This document shows positions 1 to 8,596 of a stretch of 64,000 nucleotides of DNA, one piece after another; the first letter of the stretch is position 1; each line of letters begins with the position of its first letter. Below the pieces are notes generated by a model, which searched no databases, had not been told where the DNA came from, and saw only the letters and a program-made list of their open reading frames with translations. Source of the stretch: Flavobacterium indicum GPTSA100-9 = DSM 17447 (GTDB lineage Bacteria > Bacteroidota > Bacteroidia > Flavobacteriales > Flavobacteriaceae); the NCBI RefSeq assembly GCF_000455605.1, contig NC_017025.1, forward strand, positions 1,550,001 through 1,614,000. Direction: 5' to 3'. Made by a program: the position numbers and the translations under genes.

Positions 1-208
1 CTAATTTTTCTAAATTAGTGCCTCGTTGTGTATTAACTACATAATTTGCGTCTGCTTCAATAATAGGTTGACCTTCTAAATCAACTCTTACGAATGTAAT
101 ACCGTTATTTACTGGTGCTGGTTTAAAAGTCATAACAACATTTTGTCCCGTATGTAATCCTACACCAGTTAATGAAATTTCTTGTGCTATGGTAGTTTGC
201 TTGACCAT
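1..208 (-). CDS. lpxC: UDP-3-O-acyl-N-acetylglucosamine deacetylase LpxC, N-terminal fragment (probably LpxC-FabZ fusion)
   Basis: Only the first 69 codons are inside the window; the rest lies beyond position 1. The translated start reads MVKQTTIAQEISLTGVGLHTG, and the GVGLHTG motif is diagnostic of LpxC, the zinc deacetylase that commits UDP-acyl-GlcNAc to lipid A synthesis in the cytoplasm. In Bacteroidota LpxC is usually fused to the FabZ dehydratase; that part cannot be seen here, so the fusion is an inference. The ATG at 208 lies 14 nt after the lpxD stop, consistent with co-transcription with lpxD. Family assignment is firm despite truncation. Confidence 0.93.
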   Translation of the reverse strand, partial: MVKQTTIAQEISLTGVGLHTGQNVVMTFKPAPVNNGITFVRVDLEGQPIIEADANYVVNTQRGTNLEKL

Positions 209-222
209 GGTTTATTTATAAA

Positions 223-1239
223 TTATTTTTCCTTTTTTAAATTTTCTAAATCTTTTACTATTGAAGGTAAATTTTTGAAATGCACGAATGATTTTGCAAA
301 ATCACCGTAATTAAAAGCGGGACTTCCTTGAACTACTTCCCCATCCTTTAAGCTTTTTGCAATTCCGGATTGTGCTTGTATTTTTACATTATCACCAATT
401 GTAATGTGACCAACAATTCCTACTTGTCCTCCAATCATACAATTTTTTCCAACTTTTGTTGAACCCGCAATTCCCGTTTGAGAGGCAATTACCGTATTTT
501 CACCAATTTCAACATTGTGTGCAATTTGAATATGATTATCAAGCTTCACTCCTTTTCTAATTATTGTAGAACCTAAAGTGGCTCTGTCGATTGTAGAACA
601 TGAACCAATTTCTACATCATCCTCTATAATTACATTTCCAATTTGAGGAACTTTTTTATACGAACCGTCCTCTTGTGGAGCAAATCCAAAACCATCTGAA
701 CCAACTACAGTACCAGAATGAATAGTAACACTTTTACCTAAAACTGTTTCTGAATAAACACGAACTCCAGCAAAGAGTATGCAATTATCACCAATTTCAA
801 CATTATCACCAATAAAACTATTAGGATAAATCTTTACGTTATTTCCAATTTTTACGTTTTGCCCAACATAGCAAAAACTTCCTAAATATAAATCGTCCCC
901 ATAAGTTGTGCCTTCTGAAATAACTGAAGGTTGTTCAATACCGGACTTCATTAATTTAATTTGGTTGTAATATTCCAATAATTTTGAAAAAGACTTATAA
1001 GCATCGTCTACCTTAATAAGTGTAGTTGAAACTTCTTGTTCTGGTTCAAAAGATTTATTTACTATAGCAATAGTTGCTGCAGTTGAATAAATGTAATTTA
1101 TATATTTTGGATTGGCTAAAAAGGTTAATGAACCCGGAGTTCCTTCTTCAATTTTAGCTAATTTATATACTTCAGCATTTGGGTTACCTATTACTTCACC
1201 TTCCAAAATGCCTGCAATTTGTTGCGCTGTAAACTTCAT
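223..1239 (-). CDS. lpxD: UDP-3-O-(3-hydroxyacyl)glucosamine N-acyltransferase LpxD
   Basis: LpxD adds the second acyl chain in lipid A synthesis, using acyl-ACP, in the cytoplasm. The 338-residue product has the usual length. Residues 1-100 form the small N-terminal uridine-binding domain, and residues from about 105 to 310 are left-handed beta-helix hexapeptide repeats (many IG-N-V-I steps). The likely catalytic His is H241 in the QIAHNV motif. The gene sits just upstream of lpxC on the same strand, the normal lipid A order. The start ATG at 1239 lies only 5 nt beyond a TATTTTTG -10 element, so the message may have an extremely short leader. Confidence 0.97.
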   Translation of the reverse strand: MKFTAQQIAGILEGEVIGNPNAEVYKLAKIEEGTPGSLTFLANPKYINYIYSTAATIAIVNKSFEPEQEVSTTLIKVDDAYKSFSKLLEYYNQIKLMKSGIEQPSVISEGTTYGDDLYLGSFCYVGQNVKIGNNVKIYPNSFIGDNVEIGDNCILFAGVRVYSETVLGKSVTIHSGTVVGSDGFGFAPQEDGSYKKVPQIGNVIIEDDVEIGSCSTIDRATLGSTIIRKGVKLDNHIQIAHNVEIGENTVIASQTGIAGSTKVGKNCMIGGQVGIVGHITIGDNVKIQAQSGIAKSLKDGEVVQGSPAFNYGDFAKSFVHFKNLPSIVKDLENLKKEK

Positions 1240-1244
1240 CTCGG

Positions 1245-1252
1245 CAAAAATA
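1245..1252 (-). promoter_or_regulatory. Candidate -10 element (TATTTTTG) for lpxD
   Basis: The minus strand reads TATTTTTG, matching the Bacteroidota -10 consensus TAnnTTTG, and ends 5 nt before the lpxD ATG. No TTG lies at the expected 19-nt spacing upstream, so the promoter is only half-supported. If used, the transcript would be leaderless or nearly so. Confidence 0.45.
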
Positions 1253-1275
1253 TAAAAATAAAATGAAACTCTAAA

Positions 1276-2502
1276 TTAATCAATTACTTTTGGATAACAA
1301 ATAAAATATTTAGTCACAGGTTTTGACAATGCTTTTAAATGCATTTGGTCCGATGCCTCTACAACATTTTCAATTGTTCCATCTTTTTTCAAAATACGTA
1401 TAGGCTCGCTTGATTTACTGTATGCTTCATTTTTAAGTTTGCCTTTAAAAACAAAATACTCTATATCTTTTTCCAACAAGTTGTATTCTGAAATATATTT
1501 TTCTTTTAATTCTAAGTATTTGATTTTATCTATTTTATCTTCTGTTATTTCAATTTTAAGTAGATGTCTATTGATAAGCATTTTACACAAACTACTCAAT
1601 ACAAAATCATTATGAAATTGCCATTGTTTAATTGCTCCAAGAACATCATAATCATCTAAATTTGAAAATTGATCCAAAACTTCTTTATTTACATCTTGTA
1701 ATTCAAATTTATTTTTCATGAAGTTTATTAAAAATGAGCTTCCAAATAATTCTTCCCCTTTTACAACCAACTCTTTTGCTCTTTTTAATATTTTGGTTAA
1801 AATTAATTCTGCCACAACACTTGTTTTATGCAAATAAGCCTGCCAATACATTAATCTTCTGGCCATTAAAAATTTTTCAATAGAATAAATTCCTTTCTCC
1901 TCCATTACTAAGAAATCATCCTTAACATTTAACATTTGTATTAAACGCTCACTATTGACATTTCCTTCGTTTACACCCGTATAAAAGCTATCTCTTTTCA
2001 AATAATCCATTCGATCCATGTCTAATTGACTAGATATCAATTGCAACATGAATTTTCTGTGGTACTCTCCTTTAAAAATTTGAATTGCTAAACTTAATTT
2101 TCCATCAAATTCTTTATTTAATTGCTCCATAAAAAGCAAAGAAAGTTCTTCATGATGTACTTCTATAACACTGTGTTCCAACGCGTGACTAAAAGGTCCA
2201 TGCCCTATATCGTGCAATAAAATCGTAACATACAATGCATTTTCTTCTTCATTAGAAATCGAAACCCCTTTAAAGCGTAATGTTTGAACCGCTTTTTGCA
2301 TAATATGCATACATCCAAGTGCATGATGGAAACGGGTATGATGTGCGCCAGGATAAACCAAATACGACATTCCCATTTGAGAAATACGCCTTAATCGTTG
2401 AAAATAAGGATGTTGAATTAAATCATAAATTAAAGTATTCGGAATAGTTACGAATCCATAAATTGGGTCGTTAAGTATTTTAAGTTTATTTATCTGGCTC
2501 AC
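1276..2502 (-). CDS. HD-domain phosphohydrolase (SAMHD1/dGTPase-like family)
   Basis: This is a metal-dependent HD-superfamily phosphohydrolase. The metal ligands are visible: an HH-x3-HH cluster near residues 54-60 and LLHDIGHGPFSH near 95-106. Relatives include dNTP triphosphohydrolases, but the substrate is not known for this branch. I place the start at the GTG at 2502, giving MSQINKLKILNDPIYGF, which matches the usual family N-terminus. The longer frame from a TTG at 2523 would begin inside a TATATTTG -10 element. The gene is divergent from porX and 36 nt upstream of lpxD on the same strand. Function beyond the fold is uncertain. Confidence 0.85.
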   Translation of the reverse strand: MSQINKLKILNDPIYGFVTIPNTLIYDLIQHPYFQRLRRISQMGMSYLVYPGAHHTRFHHALGCMHIMQKAVQTLRFKGVSISNEEENALYVTILLHDIGHGPFSHALEHSVIEVHHEELSLLFMEQLNKEFDGKLSLAIQIFKGEYHRKFMLQLISSQLDMDRMDYLKRDSFYTGVNEGNVNSERLIQMLNVKDDFLVMEEKGIYSIEKFLMARRLMYWQAYLHKTSVVAELILTKILKRAKELVVKGEELFGSSFLINFMKNKFELQDVNKEVLDQFSNLDDYDVLGAIKQWQFHNDFVLSSLCKMLINRHLLKIEITEDKIDKIKYLELKEKYISEYNLLEKDIEYFVFKGKLKNEAYSKSSEPIRILKKDGTIENVVEASDQMHLKALSKPVTKYFICYPKVID

Positions 2503-2520
2503 AAGATTATTTTTTGTAAA

Positions 2521-2528
2521 CAAATATA
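2521..2528 (-). promoter_or_regulatory. Candidate -10 element (TATATTTG) for the HD protein gene
   Basis: The minus strand reads TATATTTG, an exact TAnnTTTG match, 18 nt before the GTG start at 2502. It overlaps the alternative TTG start at 2523, which argues against that start. No clear -33 TTG is found at 19-nt spacing. Confidence 0.5.
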
Positions 2529-2601
2529 AAACTTTTACACAATTTTTAAGAAAATTTACGTTTGACTGTAGTAACTTGCACTTAATTAAATTATAAAAAC
2601 C

Positions 2602-4182
2602 ATGAATACAATTAAAATCCTTTGGGTAGACGACGAAATTGATTTATTAAAGCCACACATTCTTTTTTTAGAAAAGAAAAATTATGAAGTAACAACATGC
2701 AATAATGGACAAGACGCCATTGATTTATATAAAGAACATAACTTTGATATTGTTTTTTTAGATGAGAACATGCCTGGTTTATCTGGTTTAGAAACGCTTT
2801 CTGAAATGAAAGAATTTAAATCGACCACACCTGTAATTATGATTACTAAGAGTGAGGAAGAATACATCATGGAAGAAGCCATAGGAAGTAAAATTGCAGA
2901 TTACTTAATTAAACCTGTAAATCCAAATCAAATTCTTTTAAGTTTAAAGAAAAACTTAGATCATTCTCGCTTAGTTTCTGAAAAAACAACCTTAGATTAT
3001 CAAAAAGAATTCCGTAAAATAGCTATGGATTTAGCTATGGTAAATTCTTTTGAGGATTGGATTGAATTGTATAAAAAATTATTGTATTGGGAAATTGAAT
3101 TAGAAAATATTGAAGATCAAAATATGATTTCAATATTGGAGAGTCAAAAAACAGAAGCAAATTTACAATTTGGAAAATTTATTGAGCGTAATTATGAAGA
3201 TTGGTTTGACACATCTGTTCGTCAAGGTTCAGCTGAAGAAAAAGCAGATAAACCAATACTTTCACATAAATTATTTGGCGAATTAGTTGCTCCAGAAATT
3301 CGTAAAAAAGATAAGCCAATCTTGTTTGTAGTTATTGACAACCTGCGTTATGATCAGTGGAAAGCTTTTGAAAACATAGTTTACAATCATTACAAACCTG
3401 AAAAAGAAGTAAGTTATTTTTCAATACTACCAACTGCTACACAATATGCTAGAAATGCCATTTTTTCCGGATTATTACCAGTAGAAATGGAAAAAAAATA
3501 CCCTCAATATTGGAAAAACGACACCGATGAGGGTGGAAAAAACTTGCATGAAGCCGATTTCCTTACTGAACAATTAAAACGATTAGGTTTAAACATTAAA
3601 CATGAATATTATAAAATTGTCAATCAACGAGACGGTAGAAAATTAGTTGAGAATTTTAAATCATTAAAAAACAACGATTTAACAACTATTGTTTACAATT
3701 TTGTAGACATGATTTCACATGCTAAAACTGAAATGGATGTAGTGAAAGAATTAGCTTCAAACGACAAAGCCTATCGTTCTTTAACCTTAAGTTGGTTTAA
3801 AAACTCCCCCCTTTTAGAATTGATTCAATTAGGACAACAACACGGTTTTAAATTAATCATTACAACCGACCACGGTACAATTAATTGTAAAAACCCATCA
3901 AAAGTAATAGGAGATAAAAATACCAGTTTAAATCTTCGTTATAAAACAGGAAGAAGCTTAACGTATGAAGAAAAAGATGTTTATGTCGTTAAAGATCCTA
4001 AAAAAATTGGATTACCTTCCATAAATATGACAAGTTCCTTTATTTTTGCTAAAAGTGATTATTTCTTAGCTTATGTAAATAATTTTAATCACTATGTGAG
4101 TTATTACAGAAATACCTACCAACATGGAGGGATTTCATTAGAAGAGATGATTATTCCTTGTATAGTTTTGAATCCTAAATAA
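2602..4182 (+). CDS. porX: PorX: response regulator with PglZ/alkaline-phosphatase-like domain, type IX secretion regulator
   Basis: PorX is a cytoplasmic response regulator that, with histidine kinase PorY and sigma factor SigP, controls the type IX secretion system; its effector domain belongs to the alkaline phosphatase superfamily and has been described to cleave oligonucleotides. The receiver domain (residues 1-115) has the acidic pair D10/D11, phospho-acceptor D54 (FLDENMPG), T82 and K104. A helical linker runs to about 215. The PglZ domain (from about 237) shows D246 in VVIDNLRYD, the TAT nucleophile region at 278-280, H373 and the DH pair at 423-424. Length (526) fits. tsaE follows after 15 nt. 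Confidence 0.95.
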   Translation: MNTIKILWVDDEIDLLKPHILFLEKKNYEVTTCNNGQDAIDLYKEHNFDIVFLDENMPGLSGLETLSEMKEFKSTTPVIMITKSEEEYIMEEAIGSKIADYLIKPVNPNQILLSLKKNLDHSRLVSEKTTLDYQKEFRKIAMDLAMVNSFEDWIELYKKLLYWEIELENIEDQNMISILESQKTEANLQFGKFIERNYEDWFDTSVRQGSAEEKADKPILSHKLFGELVAPEIRKKDKPILFVVIDNLRYDQWKAFENIVYNHYKPEKEVSYFSILPTATQYARNAIFSGLLPVEMEKKYPQYWKNDTDEGGKNLHEADFLTEQLKRLGLNIKHEYYKIVNQRDGRKLVENFKSLKNNDLTTIVYNFVDMISHAKTEMDVVKELASNDKAYRSLTLSWFKNSPLLELIQLGQQHGFKLIITTDHGTINCKNPSKVIGDKNTSLNLRYKTGRSLTYEEKDVYVVKDPKKIGLPSINMTSSFIFAKSDYFLAYVNNFNHYVSYYRNTYQHGGISLEEMIIPCIVLNPK

Positions 4183-4197
4183 AATATATCATTAATA

Positions 4198-4614
4198 ATG
4201 ACAAAAATTTTTAGTTTAGAAGAAATAAGTGAAGTGGCTAAAGAAATTTTGGCCACTTCTAATTTAAAAAAAGTAATTACTTTTCATGCCAATATGGGTG
4301 TTGGAAAAACTACTTTAATAAAAGAATTAGCAAAACAATTAGGAGTTACTAACAATTCAAGTAGCCCAACATTCTCTCTAGTAAATGAATATGAATCAAA
4401 AACAGGAGAAGCAATCTACCATTTTGATTTATACAGAATAAACAATGAATTAGAAGCCTATGATATAGGAATTGACGAATACTTTTATTCTGGTAATTGG
4501 TGTTTTATTGAATGGCCCGAGAAAATTCCACATCTAATTCCTTTAGACCACGCTGCTATTATTATTAATTTATTACCAAATGGAAAAAGAGAATTAGTAT
4601 TAAAAAATGAATAA
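4198..4614 (+). CDS. tsaE: tRNA threonylcarbamoyladenosine biosynthesis ATPase TsaE
   Basis: TsaE is the small ATPase that works with TsaB, TsaD and TsaC to make the t6A37 modification on ANN-decoding tRNAs. The 138-residue length is typical. A Walker A motif, MGVGKTTL, lies at residues 33-40, preceded by HAN instead of the more usual GE/GD residues. The SSPTFSLVNEY segment (about 63-74) and HFDLYR (about 85-90) are characteristic of the family, as is the C-terminal FIEWPEKI. It is 15 nt downstream of porX and probably co-transcribed with it. Confidence 0.95.
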   Translation: MTKIFSLEEISEVAKEILATSNLKKVITFHANMGVGKTTLIKELAKQLGVTNNSSSPTFSLVNEYESKTGEAIYHFDLYRINNELEAYDIGIDEYFYSGNWCFIEWPEKIPHLIPLDHAAIIINLLPNGKRELVLKNE

Positions 4615-4668
4615 TCAGATTTCTTTTTAAGTAAAAATTGACTAACTTGGCTTCAAATTTTGTTTAAT

Positions 4669-5865
4669 ATGGCAATTTACAGTCCTTTTTCGGCTAAACA
4701 ATTACTACCTCAAGAAGAAAAACTAGAGGTGCAAAAACATAAAAGTCAGCTTTTTATTGGAATACCTAAAGAAACTTCCTATCAAGAGAGAAGGATTTGT
4801 TTAACGCCTGATGCCGTAAGTTCATTAGTATCACACGGGCATCAAGTTATGATAGAATCAGGCGCTGGAGTCAATTCGAGTTATTCCGACAAAGATTATT
4901 CAGAAGCTGGAGCAGAAGTAACCAATGATACTGCAAAAGTTTTTAGTTGCCCTATTATTTTAAAAGTAGAACCGCCTACTTTACAAGAGATTGCTATGAT
5001 GAACCATGAAGCAATATTGATATCCGCCATCCAATTAAAAACACAAAAAAAGGACTTTTTTGAAGCATTAAGTACAAAAAAAATCACCGCACTTGCTTTT
5101 GAATTTATTAAAGACGATGATGGTTCATATCCCGCAGTAAAATCATTAAGTGAAATAGCCGGAACTGCCTCTGTTTTAATTGCGGCAGAATTAATGATTA
5201 ACAATAATGATGGAAAAGGTCTACTATTTGGAAATATAACTGGAGTTCCTCCTACAGAAGTTGTAATATTAGGTGCTGGTACAGTTGCAGAATATGCCGT
5301 TCGAACTGCATTAAGCTTAGGAGCAAATGTAAAAGTTTTTGATAATTCAATAACCAAATTAAGACGTTTACAAAATACATTAAATCAACGAATTTTTACT
5401 TCAACCATTCACGATAAAGCCTTATTAAAAGCCTTAAGAAGATGTGATGTTGCCATTGGGGCTATGCGTGGTAAAAACCGTACTCCAATTGTAGTTTCTG
5501 AAACCATGGTAGAGCACATGAAAAAAGGAGCTGTTATTGTAGATGTAAGCATTGATACCGGTGGATGTTTTGAAACTTCAGAAGTCACTACCCATGAAAG
5601 ACCAACATTCATCAAAAACAATGTAATTCATTATTGTGTGCCTAATATACCTTCAAGATATTCAAAAACCGCAAGTATTTCTATAAGCAATATCATCTCT
5701 CCTATTTTAATTCACATCGCTGAAGATGGCGGAATTGAATCGGCTATACGATGCAATAAAGGTTTAAAAAATGGAATTTACAATTACCATGGAATTTTAA
5801 CCAATAAACCAATTGCCGATTGGTTCAATTTGGAACATAGAGATATAAATTTATTAGTGTTTTAA
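4669..5865 (+). CDS. ald: Alanine dehydrogenase, divergent Bacteroidota form
   Basis: The protein belongs to the alanine dehydrogenase/PNT family, which interconverts alanine with pyruvate and ammonia using NAD. The ATG at 4669 is preferred over a TTG three codons earlier. There is a ~28-residue N-terminal extension before GIPKET. Conserved elements include R42 in ERRICLTP, K99, the nucleotide-binding LGAGTVAEYA at 201-210 and D296 in VDVSIDTGGCFE. At the position of the classical catalytic His (YLHLAAE in the Bacillus enzyme) this protein has Q122 (SAIQLKTQ), and the NMPGAVPRTS segment reads NIPSRYSKTAS. The fold is clear; the exact substrate is less so. Confidence 0.8.
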   Translation: MAIYSPFSAKQLLPQEEKLEVQKHKSQLFIGIPKETSYQERRICLTPDAVSSLVSHGHQVMIESGAGVNSSYSDKDYSEAGAEVTNDTAKVFSCPIILKVEPPTLQEIAMMNHEAILISAIQLKTQKKDFFEALSTKKITALAFEFIKDDDGSYPAVKSLSEIAGTASVLIAAELMINNNDGKGLLFGNITGVPPTEVVILGAGTVAEYAVRTALSLGANVKVFDNSITKLRRLQNTLNQRIFTSTIHDKALLKALRRCDVAIGAMRGKNRTPIVVSETMVEHMKKGAVIVDVSIDTGGCFETSEVTTHERPTFIKNNVIHYCVPNIPSRYSKTASISISNIISPILIHIAEDGGIESAIRCNKGLKNGIYNYHGILTNKPIADWFNLEHRDINLLVF

Positions 5866-5887
5866 CTAAAACAATTTAATTTAGTTT

Positions 5888-5895
5888 TACCTTTG
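5888..5895 (+). promoter_or_regulatory. Candidate -10 element (TACCTTTG)
   Basis: TACCTTTG matches TAnnTTTG and lies 14 nt before the ATG of the small membrane protein at 5910. No -33 TTG at 19-nt spacing is seen. Confidence 0.45.
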
Positions 5896-5909
5896 CAAAA
5901 AAATAAATT

Positions 5910-6296
5910 ATGTCACTGAGATACAGATTAGCTTTTTACTTACTTGGATTAACGATTGGATTTTATTTTGTTGGAGAGTTTTTAGGAGCAAAAGCAAAAG
6001 CAAAAGGTGTAGAATTTTGTTATTTTCCAAACTGTAGAGTTATTAAAGATATTAAAAGTAAACCATTTCAGACTTCCGCGGCTGTTGATAGTATTTTTGC
6101 CAAAAAAATTACATCAATAAACGAGATTAACGAAGCTTTAGATAATGGAGATGTTGATTTTTCACAGAGTAATGTTTCTTATAAAAAAGGTAAAAAATAC
6201 ATTATTGAAACCTATTTACCTAAAAACAAGAAAGTTGTATTAACAATTATAAATTACAGCAACAAAGCCGTACTTGAAGAAATAAAATTTAATTAA
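5910..6296 (+). CDS. Small membrane-anchored protein, DUF4258-like
   Basis: The 128-residue protein has one N-terminal hydrophobic segment (residues about 6-25) followed by a predicted soluble domain containing a CYFPNC pair of cysteines near residues 37-42. The soluble part (from about 70) resembles DUF4258-type domains found next to alanine dehydrogenase in flavobacteria; this assignment is from memory and moderate. No catalytic motif is evident. It begins 44 nt after ald with its own -10 element and precedes the tRNA-Val gene. Function unknown. Confidence 0.6.
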   Translation: MSLRYRLAFYLLGLTIGFYFVGEFLGAKAKAKGVEFCYFPNCRVIKDIKSKPFQTSAAVDSIFAKKITSINEINEALDNGDVDFSQSNVSYKKGKKYIIETYLPKNKKVVLTIINYSNKAVLEEIKFN

Positions 6297-6313
6297 TATT
6301 TTTATTAAAAAAA

Positions 6314-6344
6314 TTTGCAGATATAAAAAACAGTAGTATATTTG
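6314..6344 (+). promoter_or_regulatory. Promoter of tRNA-Val
   Basis: TTTG at 6314-6317, a 19-nt spacer and TATATTTG at 6337-6344 make a perfect Bacteroidota promoter 35 nt before the mature tRNA. It is the cleanest reference promoter in the window. Confidence 0.85.
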
Positions 6345-6379
6345 CACTCGCAATGACGAAATAAGCACTGCAAAATAAA

Positions 6380-6454
6380 GGGCGATTAGCTCAGCTGGTT
6401 CAGAGCACCTCGTTTACACCGAGGGGGTCAGGGGTTCGAATCCCTTATCGCCCA
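6380..6454 (+). tRNA. tRNA-Val (anticodon TAC)
   Basis: The 7-bp acceptor stem pairs GGGCGAT with ATCGCCC. The anticodon stem pairs CCTCG with CGAGG around the loop TTTACAC, giving anticodon TAC at 6415-6417 (valine). The T-arm is AGGGG-TTCGAAT-CCCTT. The discriminator is A at 6454 and the following bases are CAA, so the 3' CCA is not encoded. A dedicated promoter lies upstream and a terminator directly downstream. Confidence 0.97.
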
Positions 6455-6455
6455 C

Positions 6456-6489
6456 AAAAAAAGCACCTCAATTGAGGTGCTTTTTTTTA
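6456..6489 (+). terminator. Intrinsic terminator after tRNA-Val
   Basis: An A-tract, the perfect palindrome GCACCTCAATTGAGGTGC (6463-6480) and a T-tract form a strong hairpin with poly-U directly after the tRNA. The symmetry means it could also stop minus-strand transcription. Confidence 0.9.
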
Positions 6490-6566
6490 TTACAAAATAA
6501 TGCAAATTGAATAAAAATAAAATCTACATTATATTATAATTTTGAATAGTTAAAGAATTATAATAA

Positions 6567-7628
6567 TTATAAACTATTTACTTTATTCTTTAGAAAATTA
6601 TCTACTAATACAATAGCAGTTAATGCTTCAACAATTGGAACTGCTCTTGGAACCACACAAGGATCGTGTCTGCCTTTTCCCTGTTGTTCAATGATTTCTC
6701 CTTTATTGGTTAATACATTTTGTTTTTGTAATAATGTGGCCACTGGTTTAAAAGCAACTTTAAAATAAATATCCATTCCATTAGAAATCCCACCTTGTAT
6801 TCCTCCTGAAAAATTTGTTTTAGTCGTTCCGTCTTCATTAAACAAATCATTATGTTCACTTCCTTTCATTTTTGCACTTTCAAATCCTGAACCATACTCA
6901 AAACCTTTAACAGCATTAATTGACAACATTGCCTTACCTAATTCAGCATGCAGTTTGTCAAAAATGGGTTCGCCTAGACCTACAGGCACATTTTGAACAA
7001 CACAAGTTATAGTACCTCCAATAGTATCACCTTCTTTTTTAACAGAAGCAATTAATTCTTCCATTTTATTAGCGGTAATAATATCTGGACATCTAACTGG
7101 ATTACTTTCAATTAAATTAAAATCTAAATCTTTGTAGTTTGTAGTTAAAGAAATATTGCCAACGGAAGAAACGAAGGCATTAATTTTAACAGTTGGAATT
7201 ATTTGTTTAGCAATTGCGCCCGCAACTACCCAATTAACAGTTTCCCTAGCAGAAGTTCTTCCCCCACCTCTATAATCACGATGACCATATTTTTTTTCAT
7301 AAACAAAATCAGCATGACTGGGACGATAAGTATCTTTTAAATGATCATAGTCATTAGATTTTTGATTTTCATTTTCAACAACAAAACCAATTGACGCACC
7401 AGTTGTAATACCTTCAAATATTCCTGATAAAAATTGAACTGTATCACTTTCTTTTCTTTGTGTAACAATTTTAGATTGCCCAGGTTTTCTCCTATTTAGC
7501 TCATTTTGGACCAACTCAAAATCGATTTCAATTCCAGCGGGACAACCATCAATTATTCCGCCTAATGCTTTTCCATGAGATTCACCAAAAGTGGTTAATT
7601 TAAATAAATTACCTAAAGTATTTGACAT
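6567..7628 (-). CDS. aroC: Chorismate synthase
   Basis: AroC makes chorismate from EPSP using reduced FMN, the last step of the shikimate pathway, and so feeds the trp operon further along the window. The 353-residue length is typical. Signature segments are FGESHG near the N-terminus (residues 14-19), RGGGRTSAR near 120-128, the [12 protein letters not shown] segment near 273-284, and [14 protein letters not shown] near 317-330. A TAATTTTG element at 7647-7654 lies 18 nt before the ATG. The start region of the gene faces the divergent lipoprotein gene. Confidence 0.97.
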   Translation of the reverse strand: MSNTLGNLFKLTTFGESHGKALGGIIDGCPAGIEIDFELVQNELNRRKPGQSKIVTQRKESDTVQFLSGIFEGITTGASIGFVVENENQKSNDYDHLKDTYRPSHADFVYEKKYGHRDYRGGGRTSARETVNWVVAGAIAKQIIPTVKINAFVSSVGNISLTTNYKDLDFNLIESNPVRCPDIITANKMEELIASVKKEGDTIGGTITCVVQNVPVGLGEPIFDKLHAELGKAMLSINAVKGFEYGSGFESAKMKGSEHNDLFNEDGTTKTNFSGGIQGGISNGMDIYFKVAFKPVATLLQKQNVLTNKGEIIEQQGKGRHDPCVVPRAVPIVEALTAIVLVDNFLKNKVNSL

Positions 7629-7646
7629 TTTTTAAAAGATTTAAAA

Positions 7647-7654
7647 CAAAATTA
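7647..7654 (-). promoter_or_regulatory. Candidate -10 element (TAATTTTG) for aroC
   Basis: The minus strand reads TAATTTTG, matching TAnnTTTG, 18 nt before the aroC ATG. No -33 TTG at the usual distance. Confidence 0.45.
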
Positions 7655-7696
7655 AAGATTAATTTTTGTTATATTCGTATAAAATTAATCTTTCTT

Positions 7697-8500
7697 ATGA
7701 AAAAACTACTACTACTGTCATTTATTGGAATAACCCTATTTTCATGTTCTAGTGATGATGCTACCGATTCAACTGGAGAAACAGACGTTAATTTTCCGTT
7801 GCCGTTAAATAATGGAAATTATTGGACTTATGATGTTGTTGGAAATGGAACTACAACAAGAGATTCATTATATATATCTGGAGATACTTTAATAACTTCA
7901 AATACATATAAAAAATTTAAAACAAAAGATAATGTTGCCACTGGTTTTTATTCTTCATCACTCAGAAATAATGGAGTAAGACAATCCAATCAACTATTAT
8001 TAATGTCTGGAGATTTTTCATTTGGACAAGGACAAGCTTTACCTGTTGGACTTGATTTATCCTTAAATGATTTTATTATTTTTAAGAAAAATGCTAATAA
8101 TGGCGATATTTTAAGCACTAAATCTGGTAATTTTAATCAAACTGTAAATAATATACCATTAACTATTGAGTACACATTAAAATCAGTTGGTGGACAAACA
8201 TTATCTACCTTTACTAGTCCAAACGGCGATAATTATACTGACATAAAAACAACTAAAATTATTGTAAACCTTAAAGTAACCACTACACAAGTAGTTGCTG
8301 GTGTGCCATTTACTATAACTTTATTACAACCTCAAGATGTTGTTACATCAACACAGTATATTGCTAAAAATATTGGAGTAGTCTACACCAATACTCTAAC
8401 AACTTATAGTATAGATGCAGCAGTAGCAGGTCAATTAGGTATTCCAGCATCTACAACTCAAACACAAGAAGAATTTTTAGATACATATAATGTTAATTAA
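7697..8500 (+). CDS. Predicted lipoprotein of unknown function
   Basis: The start is placed at ATG 7697, because the signal peptide MKKLLLLSFIGITLFSC with lipobox LFSC begins there; the longer upstream frame has no signal. After the lipidated Cys come SSDD acidic/serine residues, typical of Bacteroidota surface lipoproteins. The remaining ~250 residues are rich in Thr, Asn and beta-forming residues (NGNYWTYDVVGNG near the start), without a motif I can name. It is divergent from aroC and monocistronic. Probably located in the cell envelope. Confidence 0.75.
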   Translation: MKKLLLLSFIGITLFSCSSDDATDSTGETDVNFPLPLNNGNYWTYDVVGNGTTTRDSLYISGDTLITSNTYKKFKTKDNVATGFYSSSLRNNGVRQSNQLLLMSGDFSFGQGQALPVGLDLSLNDFIIFKKNANNGDILSTKSGNFNQTVNNIPLTIEYTLKSVGGQTLSTFTSPNGDNYTDIKTTKIIVNLKVTTTQVVAGVPFTITLLQPQDVVTSTQYIAKNIGVVYTNTLTTYSIDAAVAGQLGIPASTTQTQEEFLDTYNVN

Positions 8501-8563
8501 AGAACATGTAAATTCTGAAACAAAAAAAAATATTTATATAAACTCAAACTGCTTTCAATTCTG

Positions 8564-8571
8564 TAAATTTG
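8564..8571 (+). promoter_or_regulatory. Candidate -10 element (TAAATTTG)
   Basis: TAAATTTG matches TAnnTTTG and lies 25 nt before the ATG of the outer-membrane protein gene at 8597. The -33 region is not clear. Confidence 0.5.
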
Positions 8572-8596
8572 TATTAACAAATAAATTAATTCGAAT

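Noticed and set aside
4896..5357. 153-codon minus-strand frame within ald
   Set aside because: Antisense shadow of a conserved enzyme with no family resemblance or promoter.
6361..6379. A second tRNA or leader RNA gene before tRNA-Val
   Set aside because: Only the 5' leader of the tRNA-Val transcript lies here; no cloverleaf can be drawn.
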